From a bacterium (GTDB lineage: Bacteria > Lindowbacteria > 2-12-FULL-62-27), in NCBI GenBank assembly GCA_016202645.1, contig JACQOF010000125.1:1-11546 (forward strand): a stretch of DNA of 11,546 bases. Reading direction: 5' to 3'. This document shows, piece after piece, positions 1-6,986 of the stretch. The translations under genes and the position numbers were made by a program. Every line of letters begins with the position of its first letter. Positions within the stretch are counted from its first letter, which is position 1. The notes beneath the pieces were generated by a model. The model did no database searches, was not told the DNA's origin, and saw nothing but the letters and a program-made list of their open reading frames with translations.

Positions 1-9
1 GAAGGGGAA

Positions 10-39
10 GGGGACAGGCATTGGTTTATTGGTTTATTT
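10..39 (+). repeat. Left terminal inverted repeat of the Y1 element
   Basis: This 30-bp repeat starts GGGGACAGGC and contains the 8-mer TTGGTTTA twice in tandem (21-28 and 29-36), followed by a T run. It is the reverse complement of 956-985 with one mismatch. It shows no internal hairpin, unlike a classical REP palindrome. It lies 30 bp upstream of the transposase ATG. Confidence 0.8.
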
Positions 40-69
40 TTTAGGTGTGGCATGGTAGAGAGATAGATC

Positions 70-969
70 ATGGCACGAGTACCCAGAGTGGATTTGGAAG
101 GATATTGGTACCACGTCATCGCCAGGGGGAACAATCGACAGAGGATATTCACATGCTCGGAGGAACGGGCACGATATCTGAAGTTACTGGACGAAACATG
201 CGGGTTGACGAGGGCCGTTTTCAGCGCCTATAGTCTTGTTCCCAACCACCTCCATTTGCTGATCCGCCGAGGAACTCAGCCGCTTTCTGTCCTGATGCAA
301 CGACTGCAGGGGGATTACGCGCGCTACTTCAACCATCGCCATCGCCGTACGGGGCACGTGTTTGAGAGACGATACAAAGCCTTTTTGGTGACGGATGATT
401 CTTACGTGAACTGCCTCGTTGTCTATATTCACGGCAATCTGCCCAAAGCCGGACTTGGAAAGGAGAATGAAGATCGCCTGTGGTCGAGCCACCGATTCTA
501 CTTGGGACGAACCCAGGGGGCATGGCGAAATTGGCGACCGGCCCCGGGATTTGAGGGTCGGAATGGTATCCGGGCGTATCGTGAACTGTCCGGGGAGATG
601 CTCGGCGCCGAATTGCCGCCATTGACGGTGGAACGACCTTACGCATATGGCGAAGAGGGCGCATGGGAGGGGATCAATCGAAGGAGGGAAGGGCGTGGTC
701 TGAGTAAAAGGGCCGAACGTAGAACGATCCGGCCAATTGAAAGCATCGTGGAGGATGTCTCTCGAAGGAGGCGTGTGGGAGTCGATCTGATGAGATCACG
801 AAATCGTCGACGAAGCATAACACGTATCCGGCATGAGGCGGTGCTGGAATGTCTGGCCGAAGGGCATGGTCCAACGGCAATCAGCAGATATTTTTCGATC
901 GATCCGACCTCGATCTTTACCGTCATCCGCCGCCATGGTGACCCGCGCAAGGTGGAAATAAACCAATAA
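70..969 (+). CDS. REP-associated (Y1/HUH) tyrosine transposase with C-terminal DnaA-like helix-turn-helix
   Basis: This 299-aa protein is a predicted single-strand DNA transposase of the RAYT/IS200-like Y1 superfamily. Residues 1-150 carry the fold: an N-terminal strand with GYWYHVIARGNNRQ (11-24), the HUH metal motif H60-L61-H62 inside PNHLHLLI, then YARYFNHRHRRTGHVFERRYKA (83-104, typical RAYT spacing) and VVYIHGNLPKAGL. Y119, followed four residues later by N123, is the best candidate for the catalytic tyrosine; Y112 is the alternative. Residues about 215-290 are basic and end in a helix-turn-helix (GPTAISRYFSIDPTSIFTVI) resembling DnaA domain IV, a known fusion in some RAYTs. The frame is intact with no sign of decay. 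The ATG at 70 has a purine-rich stretch (GAGAG) about 8 nt upstream. The last residues (EINQ) and the stop codon lie in the right inverted repeat. Confidence 0.88.
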   Translation: MARVPRVDLEGYWYHVIARGNNRQRIFTCSEERARYLKLLDETCGLTRAVFSAYSLVPNHLHLLIRRGTQPLSVLMQRLQGDYARYFNHRHRRTGHVFERRYKAFLVTDDSYVNCLVVYIHGNLPKAGLGKENEDRLWSSHRFYLGRTQGAWRNWRPAPGFEGRNGIRAYRELSGEMLGAELPPLTVERPYAYGEEGAWEGINRRREGRGLSKRAERRTIRPIESIVEDVSRRRRVGVDLMRSRNRRRSITRIRHEAVLECLAEGHGPTAISRYFSIDPTSIFTVIRRHGDPRKVEINQ

Positions 970-985
970 ACCAATGCCTGACCCC
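956..985 (-). repeat. Right terminal inverted repeat of the Y1 element
   Basis: This is the inverted partner of 10-39 (29/30). It overlaps the last codons and the TAA stop of the transposase gene (stop at 967-969), so its sequence is both a DNA end and protein-coding. A perfect 7-bp tandem (CTGATCT at 986-992 and 993-999) follows immediately. Confidence 0.8.
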
Positions 986-1023
986 CTGATCTCTGATCTG
1001 ATGTCTCTTGATGTGACCCGTCC

Positions 1024-2358
1024 GTGAGCGTCAAGTGGCCGAATGAAGTGGTGTATCAGATTTTTCCGGACCGGTGGCTGAACGGCGATCCGGTCAACGA
1101 TGTCCGGACGGGAGATTTTGAGTGGCACGGGAAACCGGCGCGAAAGAGCGCCCGGGTTGATCAACTGACCGATCCCCGCCTGCACCAGCGCCTCTTTTAC
1201 GGCGGCGATTTGGCGGGCATCGCGAAATCCGTCCCGTACCTCTCGGCGCTCGGCGTCACAGCGGTTTATCTGACGCCCATCTTCGCGTCGCGCAGTTCCC
1301 ACGGCTACGACGCCGACGATTATTTCCGGATCGCGCCGCATTTTGGCACGCGCGGCGAGTATCTCGATCTCGTCCGGATCCTTCACGCGGCCGGCATCAA
1401 ACTGGTCCTGGACGGGGTCTTTAATCACACATCCTTCGAGCATCCGTGGTACGCGGATGTCCGGACGCGCGGAGATTTCTACTGCATGAAAACATCGCGC
1501 CGGACGATGACCTGGATGAATGGGTCGACCCTTCCCAAATTGAATCCCGAGAACCCGCGCGTCGAGGCGGAACTTCTCCGCGTCATCTCCGCGTGGCCGG
1601 AGATCGACGGCTGGCGGCTCGACGCGGCGCACCTTCTGCCCCGGCGCTTTCTCCGGAAATTCAAGGCCCGGGTCGAGTCAACCCGCCCGAACGGGATTGT
1701 AGTCATGGAGGATTGGACGGATTCCTCAGAACATTTTCGGGATGGACTTTGCGACGGCGTGACGAATTTTCTCTTCCGGGACGCCGTGGAACGGTTTTTT
1801 GTGGAGGACTGTTCGGCCGAGACATTTCTAAAACGGCTTGTGACCTGGATTCACCGCTATCCGTGGCCGAATGTGGTGCAGTCCTGGAACCTGCTCGACA
1901 ACCACGACACGCCGCGGTTTCTGAACCGCGTCGGATTGGACCGCCGAAGGCTCATGCTGGCCCAAGTCCTGCAGTTCACCCTGCCCGGAACGCCGATGCT
2001 CTATCAGGGCGACGAGATCGGCATGACGGGAACCCACGACGGCGAAGCCCGCGCGCCGATGGTGTGGGACCGGAAAAAATGGGACCGAAAAATTCTGCGG
2101 CACGTCCGGAAACTCATCCAGCTCCGGAAACGCCACCCCGTCCTGTCCCTCGGGTCGTGGCGGCCCCTTCTGGCCGCCAACGCGTCCCGCGCGGTTGCCT
2201 TCGAGCGCCGCCTCAGGTCGGGCGCCCGCGCCGTGATCGCGCTGAACGACGGCTACCGCCCCTACCGCTTCGACCTCGGAATTTTCCGGAAGACTCTTCC
2301 GCCCCGCGGGCATCTGATCTGGATCTCCGACCGCCGAACCCCCGGCCGCTTTGTCTGA
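1024..2358 (+). CDS. GH13 alpha-amylase-family glycoside hydrolase (neopullulanase/cyclomaltodextrinase-like)
   Basis: This 444-aa enzyme probably hydrolyses alpha-1,4 (and perhaps alpha-1,6) bonds in maltodextrins or cyclodextrins in the cytoplasm; there is no signal peptide. All four GH13 signature regions are present: DGVFNH (130-135), GWRLD with nucleophile D200, VVMED with acid/base E229, and LLDNHD with transition-state stabiliser D295. YQIFPDRWLNGDP at 11-23 is the usual opening of the barrel, and a short beta C-domain follows residue about 385. The GTG at 1024 is the only start after an in-frame TGA at 1009-1011, and I see no Shine-Dalgarno sequence. The protein begins at the catalytic barrel, without the N-terminal carbohydrate-binding domain (CBM34) common in neopullulanases. 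Since the Y1 element ends 39 nt upstream, either this is a naturally short form or its 5' part and promoter were displaced. Its 3' end overlaps malQ on the opposite strand by 146 nt. Substrate specificity cannot be read from the sequence. Confidence 0.88.
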   Translation: MSVKWPNEVVYQIFPDRWLNGDPVNDVRTGDFEWHGKPARKSARVDQLTDPRLHQRLFYGGDLAGIAKSVPYLSALGVTAVYLTPIFASRSSHGYDADDYFRIAPHFGTRGEYLDLVRILHAAGIKLVLDGVFNHTSFEHPWYADVRTRGDFYCMKTSRRTMTWMNGSTLPKLNPENPRVEAELLRVISAWPEIDGWRLDAAHLLPRRFLRKFKARVESTRPNGIVVMEDWTDSSEHFRDGLCDGVTNFLFRDAVERFFVEDCSAETFLKRLVTWIHRYPWPNVVQSWNLLDNHDTPRFLNRVGLDRRRLMLAQVLQFTLPGTPMLYQGDEIGMTGTHDGEARAPMVWDRKKWDRKILRHVRKLIQLRKRHPVLSLGSWRPLLAANASRAVAFERRLRSGARAVIALNDGYRPYRFDLGIFRKTLPPRGHLIWISDRRTPGRFV

Positions 2359-4210
2359 CCATCGCGGCGTAGCCGCGGTTAAAGTCGTCGGCCGCGCAGA
2401 GGTCTTCGAGGCACACCCGCATCCGCCAGCTCCAGTTGCTTTCGGAAAAAACGCCCGGAAGATTGACCCGGTCGGCCGCCGGGTCCGGATTTTGCCATGA
2501 GGGATTTGTGTCGAGGATTTCCTGGATAAAAAAGATGGTGAAGACAGATCGGCCGTTCAAGTTGCGCTGGAGAATCGACCGCACCGCGTCCGCGTCAAGC
2601 CAGTCAGGAACTCCGAGGGTCCAGCCGAACCGTCTAGTCTGCTCCTCGCGGTCCCGCCTGCCTTCCTCGGTTTGACCCAGCTCGATCCACCACCCCCGGA
2701 GAGTCGGCATGTCGTGATTGCTGGGGGACGACACAGAAACCGGGTCGTACTGTCCCGGCTCGATCCAAGACTCCTGAACTCCCTCCGCCAGCTCGCGCTT
2801 CGTCGGAACGAACTTGGTCCAGCGGTCGACCAGAAGCCGGGTGATGCCAAGTTCCAATAAGGTCGGCCGCACGCAGGCCGGCACCGTGCCGAGGTCTTCG
2901 GCGCAGATGAGCATTTTGGTGTTTTGCGACAGGAGGGAGAGCCATTTTTTCCCGTGATCGCGCCAGAGATCGCTCTGGATTTCCTCGTTTTCGGAAAAAT
3001 AATTCTCCATGCCCCTGAGCCGCCCCTGAAGGTCTTCGCTCAGGCCGCGGAAAGATTCGTCCTGAATAAATTTCCATTTGAAGGCGTACGAATCGCGCCG
3101 CCCGGCCGAGAGGAGGATTTTTCTTGCGATCAAATCCCGTTCCTCGTCGCCGGAAATGCCGTGATGCCGCAGGACATCCGGCGTGACCAGGACGGACGGG
3201 ACGAACTGGCCGTAGACCGCTGATTCGCCGGCCGGAATCGACCATATCCTGAAAAATCCAAGGACGTGGTCGATCCGGAAAATGTCGAAATACCGCTCCG
3301 CGTGGCGGAGCCGTTCGATCCACCACCTGTTCTGGTCCCGCTCCAGCGCGTCCCATCGGTAAGTCGGAAAACTCCAGTACTGCCCCTCCGCATTGTAAAA
3401 ATCCGGCGGACAACCGGCCACGAGATCGAGCCGGAAATATTCCGGGAGCGCCCAGACGTCCGCCGCGTCGTTGTTCAACAAATAGGGAATGTCGCCCTTG
3501 ATGAGAACACCGCGATCGTTTGCGTACCGGCGCACCCGGCGCCACTGCCGATCCAGATGCCACTGCAGGAACCGGTAGAATCCGGCCTCGTCGGCGTACC
3601 GCCGGACCGTGTCCCGAACCAACTCCGGCGTCCCGACCGGCGCGTCCTCCCAAGTCCGCCATGAGCGCTGTTCGTGTTTGTCCTTGAGCACCATGAACGC
3701 GGAATAGACATCCATCCAATAGGCGCTGTCGCGGCAGAACCGCGTATATGACTCGTCGCGCGCGAGATGGTCTTTCACCTTGACGTAGGCCTCCCACAGA
3801 AGGCGCATTTTTTCTCCGCGTATTTTGTAATAGACGATCCGATCCGCCGGCTCAAACGCCTCCCGGACTTTCCTCACTTCCTCCAAGTCAATCCCCGGGA
3901 TGTCGTGAAGAGAGAGATAGGTTGGATTCATCGCAAACGCGGAGCAGGAGCAGTAGGGCGGGGCGTCGTAGCCGGTGTCGTTGGCCGGCAGAAGCTGGAT
4001 GATGTTCTGGCGGGTTTTGACGCACCAGTCGACGAGCAGTTCAAGATCGAGGACCTCACCGATTCCGGAGTTCCGGCGCGTTCGGAGAGACCACAGCGGA
4101 ACCAGCACGCCGGCCTTGCGGTCGATGCCGATCCGCCGCCACTTGCCGCCGTTGACGGTGTGGAGCGCCGCCGGGAGGGGATCCTTCAGTCGGCTTGCTC
4201 GCGGATCCAT
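2213..4210 (-). CDS. malQ: 4-alpha-glucanotransferase (GH77, DPE2-like)
   Basis: This 665-aa cytoplasmic disproportionating enzyme transfers alpha-1,4-glucan segments between maltodextrins, releasing glucose. Catalytic residues are visible: nucleophile D314 in FRIDHVLGFFRIW, acid/base E438 in ICAEDLG, and stabiliser D500 in SNHDMPTLRGWW. WSLRTRRNSGIGEVLDL (40-56) and LLPANDTGYDAPPYC (73-87) are the usual N-terminal barrel segments, and the FRIW and NHDMPTLRGWW wording resembles DPE2-type enzymes. It lacks the N-terminal CBM20 tandem of plant DPE2. The homologous region appears to finish near VRQSGR (618-623); the remaining 42 or so residues form an Arg/Gly/Ser-rich tail encoded opposite the GH13 3' end. 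ATG 4210 overlaps the stop of the upstream receiver-PilZ gene by 25 nt, with only GCGGGA next to the ATG, so translation is probably coupled. The enzyme call is secure; the true C-terminus is less so. Confidence 0.93.
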   Translation of the reverse strand: MDPRASRLKDPLPAALHTVNGGKWRRIGIDRKAGVLVPLWSLRTRRNSGIGEVLDLELLVDWCVKTRQNIIQLLPANDTGYDAPPYCSCSAFAMNPTYLSLHDIPGIDLEEVRKVREAFEPADRIVYYKIRGEKMRLLWEAYVKVKDHLARDESYTRFCRDSAYWMDVYSAFMVLKDKHEQRSWRTWEDAPVGTPELVRDTVRRYADEAGFYRFLQWHLDRQWRRVRRYANDRGVLIKGDIPYLLNNDAADVWALPEYFRLDLVAGCPPDFYNAEGQYWSFPTYRWDALERDQNRWWIERLRHAERYFDIFRIDHVLGFFRIWSIPAGESAVYGQFVPSVLVTPDVLRHHGISGDEERDLIARKILLSAGRRDSYAFKWKFIQDESFRGLSEDLQGRLRGMENYFSENEEIQSDLWRDHGKKWLSLLSQNTKMLICAEDLGTVPACVRPTLLELGITRLLVDRWTKFVPTKRELAEGVQESWIEPGQYDPVSVSSPSNHDMPTLRGWWIELGQTEEGRRDREEQTRRFGWTLGVPDWLDADAVRSILQRNLNGRSVFTIFFIQEILDTNPSWQNPDPAADRVNLPGVFSESNWSWRMRVCLEDLCAADDFNRGYAAMVRQSGRGFGGRRSRSDARGAEESSGKFRGRSGRGGSRRSARSRRGRPT

Positions 4211-4971
4211 TCCCGCAGGGACATCCGGTCGGCTTCGTCCATGCCGCGGTCGACCTCCGCGGCGAATTTCACCGCGATGAACTGGCGGTACTTCCGGTCC
4301 CAGCTCGGCTCGATCCTGAGCACGGATCCCTCGCAGGGCATGAGCGGATATTTCATGGACCGGAAATGGATCGTGCAGGCCTGGCCGGACGCGAGCGGCG
4401 GGGCATCATCCGCATTTTTTTCGAGGAGATTAACGTGCGCGCCAAGACCGTTTTCGTTGATGCCGCTGGTCAGGCCGCGCATGATATGGTGCTCGGTCCG
4501 GATTTCGATCTCAAGACGCTCGGTGACCAGCCGCTCCAGCCGGCTGGGCGCCGGGGGCTTGAAGATCTCCCGCGCTTTGCGCGATTCCTCCCCGCTCAGA
4601 GACCGCCACGCCAGTTCCCGGAGTTTTGGAATAAATGCGGACGCCATATACGGTTTTCGGGAAAAATAATCCGCCCCGTTGCGGACAGCGCGTTCCTCCA
4701 AGTCCGGGTCTTCCCGGTGAGTGAGGATCACGACGGGAATGAGAAACGTGGATTCGTGCGCCCGGATTTTCCCGAGGAGATAAAACCCGCTGATGTCGGG
4801 GAGAGCCAGTTCCTGGACGATGAGGTTGGGCTTCATGCGCCTGGCCAGAGCCATTCCCTCTCCTCCCGTCTCAGCCCCGATGACTTCGATATCGTGCGGG
4901 TGAAGACGCTCCGTGAGAATGTCCGCCAGTTCCGTATCCAGATCGATGACCAGCGCGGTGCGGGAGGCCAT
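4186..4971 (-). CDS. Atypical receiver domain fused to a PilZ-like domain
   Basis: This 261-aa soluble protein has a CheY-like receiver (about 5-120). Conserved features are D10 and D12 (with L11 where the second Asp of the acidic pair normally sits), LPDISGF (57-63), T84 in VVILTH and K106 in SRKPY. The phospho-acceptor position in LIVQELALPD is E54 instead of Asp, so normal Asp phosphorylation is not expected. Residues about 141-257 look PilZ-like: an Arg-rich start (R144, R147, R152), then GINENGLGAHV at 170-180 in place of the usual [DN]xSxxG motif, a strand-rich middle, and FIAVKFAAEV near the end. Both c-di-GMP motifs are imperfect, so binding is uncertain. It lies between fabD (145-nt gap) and malQ (25-nt overlap). 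A weak GAGG lies about 15 nt before ATG 4971. The receiver call is confident; the PilZ assignment is moderate. Confidence 0.72.
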   Translation of the reverse strand: MASRTALVIDLDTELADILTERLHPHDIEVIGAETGGEGMALARRMKPNLIVQELALPDISGFYLLGKIRAHESTFLIPVVILTHREDPDLEERAVRNGADYFSRKPYMASAFIPKLRELAWRSLSGEESRKAREIFKPPAPSRLERLVTERLEIEIRTEHHIMRGLTSGINENGLGAHVNLLEKNADDAPPLASGQACTIHFRSMKYPLMPCEGSVLRIEPSWDRKYRQFIAVKFAAEVDRGMDEADRMSLREWIREQAD

Positions 4972-5020
4972 GTCAGTTTTTGGAAACCTCCCGTGAAACA
5001 GCCGGAAAAATCATGTGGGA

Positions 5021-5049
5021 ATTCCATCACAAATGCGATGGGGATTCAA
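5021..5049 (-). promoter_or_regulatory. Possible promoter for the receiver-PilZ/malQ pair
   Basis: Read on the minus strand, TTGAAT (5049-5044) is followed after 17 nt by TGGAAT (5026-5021), with a TGA directly before the -10 box in extended -10 style. It lies in the 145-nt gap after fabD and about 50 nt before ATG 4971. Each hexamer matches only 4 of 6 consensus bases, so this is tentative; readthrough from fabD is the alternative, since no clear terminator is visible in the gap. Confidence 0.3.
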
Positions 5050-5116
5050 GCAAAGGGCAATGGCTTTGATTTCGGCAAGGCCCAGCTCGAGGAGGAAAGC
5101 CGTCAGCCCACAGCCC

Positions 5117-6046
5117 TCAGCAACCGAGGGCGGTCAGCGTTGCATCCAGGCTTTCGATGTCCTCAATGTGATATGCCGGCAGGGCGCGGTCGAGTTTTTT
5201 GACGAGGCCCCGGAGGACTTTGCCCGGGCCGAGTTCCACGAAGGCTTCGACTCCCATTGCCCGCATTTTTTGCAGGCAGTCTACGAAGCGGATCGGCGAT
5301 GTGAGTTGTCGGATCAGGAGTTCGTTCAGGGCCGCGGGGTCGTCTTCCGGGAAGGCCTCCGCTGTGGCGTTGGCGATGACCGGAACCGCCAGTCGTCCCC
5401 ACTTCGTCGCGTCGAGCGCCTCCCGGAGATCGGACTTGGCCGGTTCCATCAGGCGCGAGTGCCATGCGCCGCTGGTTTTGAGGACGACGGCGTTTTTGGC
5501 GCCGGCCGAGACCATGAGTTCCACCACGGTTTCGATGTCGCCGGCTTCTCCGGACAAAACGACCTGATCCGGCGCGTTGTGCGCGCCGACGTCCACGCCG
5601 AGGACGTTTTCGAGTTCTCTTTGAATTTCCTCAAGACTCATCCCCACAATGGCCGCCATTTTTCCCGCGCGGACATCCGCCGCCGCCTGCATTGCCCGGC
5701 CGCGCCGCGCGACGATCCGCAGTGCGTCGGATTCCTCAAGCGCGCCCGCGGCCACGAGGGCTGCGTATTCGCCGAGACTGTGGCCGCAGAGCGCGACCGG
5801 TGAAAGACCGCGCGCCCCGGCTATGCGAAGGGCCGCCAGCGAAACGAGGCAGATGGCCGGCTGGGTCACGTCGGTGCGCGTGAGGGTTTCTTCCGGTCCC
5901 TCGAACATGTATTGCGTGATCGGCAGGCCGACGATCTCTTCGGCTTTTCGAAAAAGTTCCCGGACATCGGCCGAGGCGTCATAAAAACTTTTGCCCATGC
6001 CGACGGTTTGGGAGCCTTGGCCGCTGAAGAGGAATCCGATTTTCAT
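5117..6046 (-). CDS. fabD: Malonyl-CoA:ACP transacylase
   Basis: FabD moves malonyl from CoA to acyl carrier protein, supplying the elongation unit for type II fatty-acid synthesis in the cytosol. The 309-aa length is normal for the family. Visible motifs are FSGQGSQ (7-13, oxyanion region), the nucleophile S90 in GHSLGEYAA, R115 in RRGRAMQ (malonyl carboxylate binding), the catalytic H196 in AWHS and VELGPGKVL near the C-terminus. The start codon lies one nt after the fabH stop, with AAGG about 8 nt upstream inside fabH, so the two are co-translated. fabG, acpP and fabF, which often follow fabD, are absent; a 145-nt gap and the receiver-PilZ gene come next. Confidence 0.96.
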   Translation of the reverse strand: MKIGFLFSGQGSQTVGMGKSFYDASADVRELFRKAEEIVGLPITQYMFEGPEETLTRTDVTQPAICLVSLAALRIAGARGLSPVALCGHSLGEYAALVAAGALEESDALRIVARRGRAMQAAADVRAGKMAAIVGMSLEEIQRELENVLGVDVGAHNAPDQVVLSGEAGDIETVVELMVSAGAKNAVVLKTSGAWHSRLMEPAKSDLREALDATKWGRLAVPVIANATAEAFPEDDPAALNELLIRQLTSPIRFVDCLQKMRAMGVEAFVELGPGKVLRGLVKKLDRALPAYHIEDIESLDATLTALGC

Positions 6047-6047
6047 T

Positions 6048-6986
6048 CTAAACCTTCAACACCGCAGACCCCCACGTGAAACCGCCGCCGAAGGCGACGA
6101 AGAGGAGGTTGGCGCCCGGTTTGACGCGGCCGGCCAATTCCGCTTCGCGGTAGGCGATCGGAATGGAGGCCGCGGAGGTGTTGCCGTAGGATTGGATGTT
6201 GACGAAGAGTTTATCCTCCGGGATCCGGAGTTGTTTGGCGACCTGCAAAATGATGCGGGTGTTGGCCTGGTGGGGAATCACGAGATCGATGTCATCGATG
6301 GTCAGATGGGCGTCGGCCAGCGCCTGTGTCGCCGCCTCCGTCATTTTCCGGCACGCCACCTGAAAGACGTCCCGGCCGGACATGGCGATGGTGCCGCCGA
6401 GCGGGACGTAGAGATATTCCTGGTACTGGCCGTCCGCGCCGATGAGGATTGACCGGATCCGCCGGTCATCCTCGGTAGCGGTGATGACCGCGGCGCCCGC
6501 GCCGTCTCCGAACAGCACGCAGGTGTTGCGGTCTTTCCAGTCGACGATTCGTGACAGGGCTTCGACGCACACCAGCAGGATCGACCGGAATGTCCCGGAC
6601 TCGATATAGGATTTGGCGATGCTGAGTCCGTACAGAAATCCCGAGCAAGCCGCCGAAAAATCGAACGCGGGGACGCCGTTCAGGCCCAGTTTGTGCGTGA
6701 GGATGCAGGCCGTGGACGGAAAAAGCATCTCAGGCGTCGCGGTTGCGACGATCAGCGCGTCGATGGAGGACTTGTCGATCTTCCCGTCCGAAAAAAGCTG
6801 CTGCGCCGCCGCCATGCCGATGTCCGTGGCGGATTCACCCTCCGACAGCACATGCCGGCGTTCGATCCCGGTCCGCGTGCGTATCCAGTCGTCCGTCGTA
6901 TCGACCATTTTTTCGAGATCCGCGTTGGTCAGAATTTTCGAAGGCACGGAAAATCTGACTCCCGCGAGCCGCGCGCCGACGCTCAT
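6048..6986 (-). CDS. fabH: Beta-ketoacyl-ACP synthase III
   Basis: FabH condenses a short acyl-CoA (commonly acetyl-CoA) with malonyl-ACP to begin type II fatty-acid synthesis. The 312-aa protein has the full Cys-His-Asn triad: C114 in SAACSGF, H239 in PHQANTR and N269 in YGNTSAASIP. DDWIRTRTGIERR (32-44), FGDGAGAAV (159-167) and the C-terminal FGGGFTWGSAVL are standard. The frame stays open upstream to 7151, but that part is antisense-like to nothing conserved and simply overlaps plsX; I place the start at ATG 6986, which forms an ATGA overlap with the plsX stop and gives the family's usual N-terminus. Acyl-primer preference cannot be read reliably. Confidence 0.96.
   Translation of the reverse strand: MSVGARLAGVRFSVPSKILTNADLEKMVDTTDDWIRTRTGIERRHVLSEGESATDIGMAAAQQLFSDGKIDKSSIDALIVATATPEMLFPSTACILTHKLGLNGVPAFDFSAACSGFLYGLSIAKSYIESGTFRSILLVCVEALSRIVDWKDRNTCVLFGDGAGAAVITATEDDRRIRSILIGADGQYQEYLYVPLGGTIAMSGRDVFQVACRKMTEAATQALADAHLTIDDIDLVIPHQANTRIILQVAKQLRIPEDKLFVNIQSYGNTSAASIPIAYREAELAGRVKPGANLLFVAFGGGFTWGSAVLKV

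Larger units (their letters stand above)
10..985 (+). mobile_element. Y1 (REP-type) transposase element bounded by inverted repeats
   Basis: Seen: positions 10-39 and 956-985 are inverted copies of one 30-bp sequence, with 29 of 30 positions matching (the mismatch is A14 against the base opposite 981). They enclose a single transposase gene. Both ends begin with a G4 run on their own outer side, so the unit looks like a discrete element of about 976 bp. No target duplication can be judged because only 9 bases precede the left end. The interior uses many AGA/AGG arginine codons and is more AT-rich than the genes to its right, which fits recent acquisition. Family knowledge: Y1/RAYT transposases are commonly flanked by inverted REP-like sequences. 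The exact element ends are inferred from the repeats. Confidence 0.75.

Noticed and set aside
5024-5041. CCATC/GATGG inverted repeat in the fabD to receiver-PilZ gap as a terminator
   Set aside because: The stem is only 5 bp before a mismatch and no T run follows on the minus strand.
5114-5130. CCCTC/GAGGG hairpin at the fabD stop as a terminator
   Set aside because: Five base pairs, lies mostly inside the coding sequence and has no U tract.
3767-5202. Overlapping plus-strand frames of 300 and 335 codons opposite malQ, the receiver-PilZ gene and fabD
   Set aside because: No family resemblance, and they cross several real gene boundaries on the other strand.
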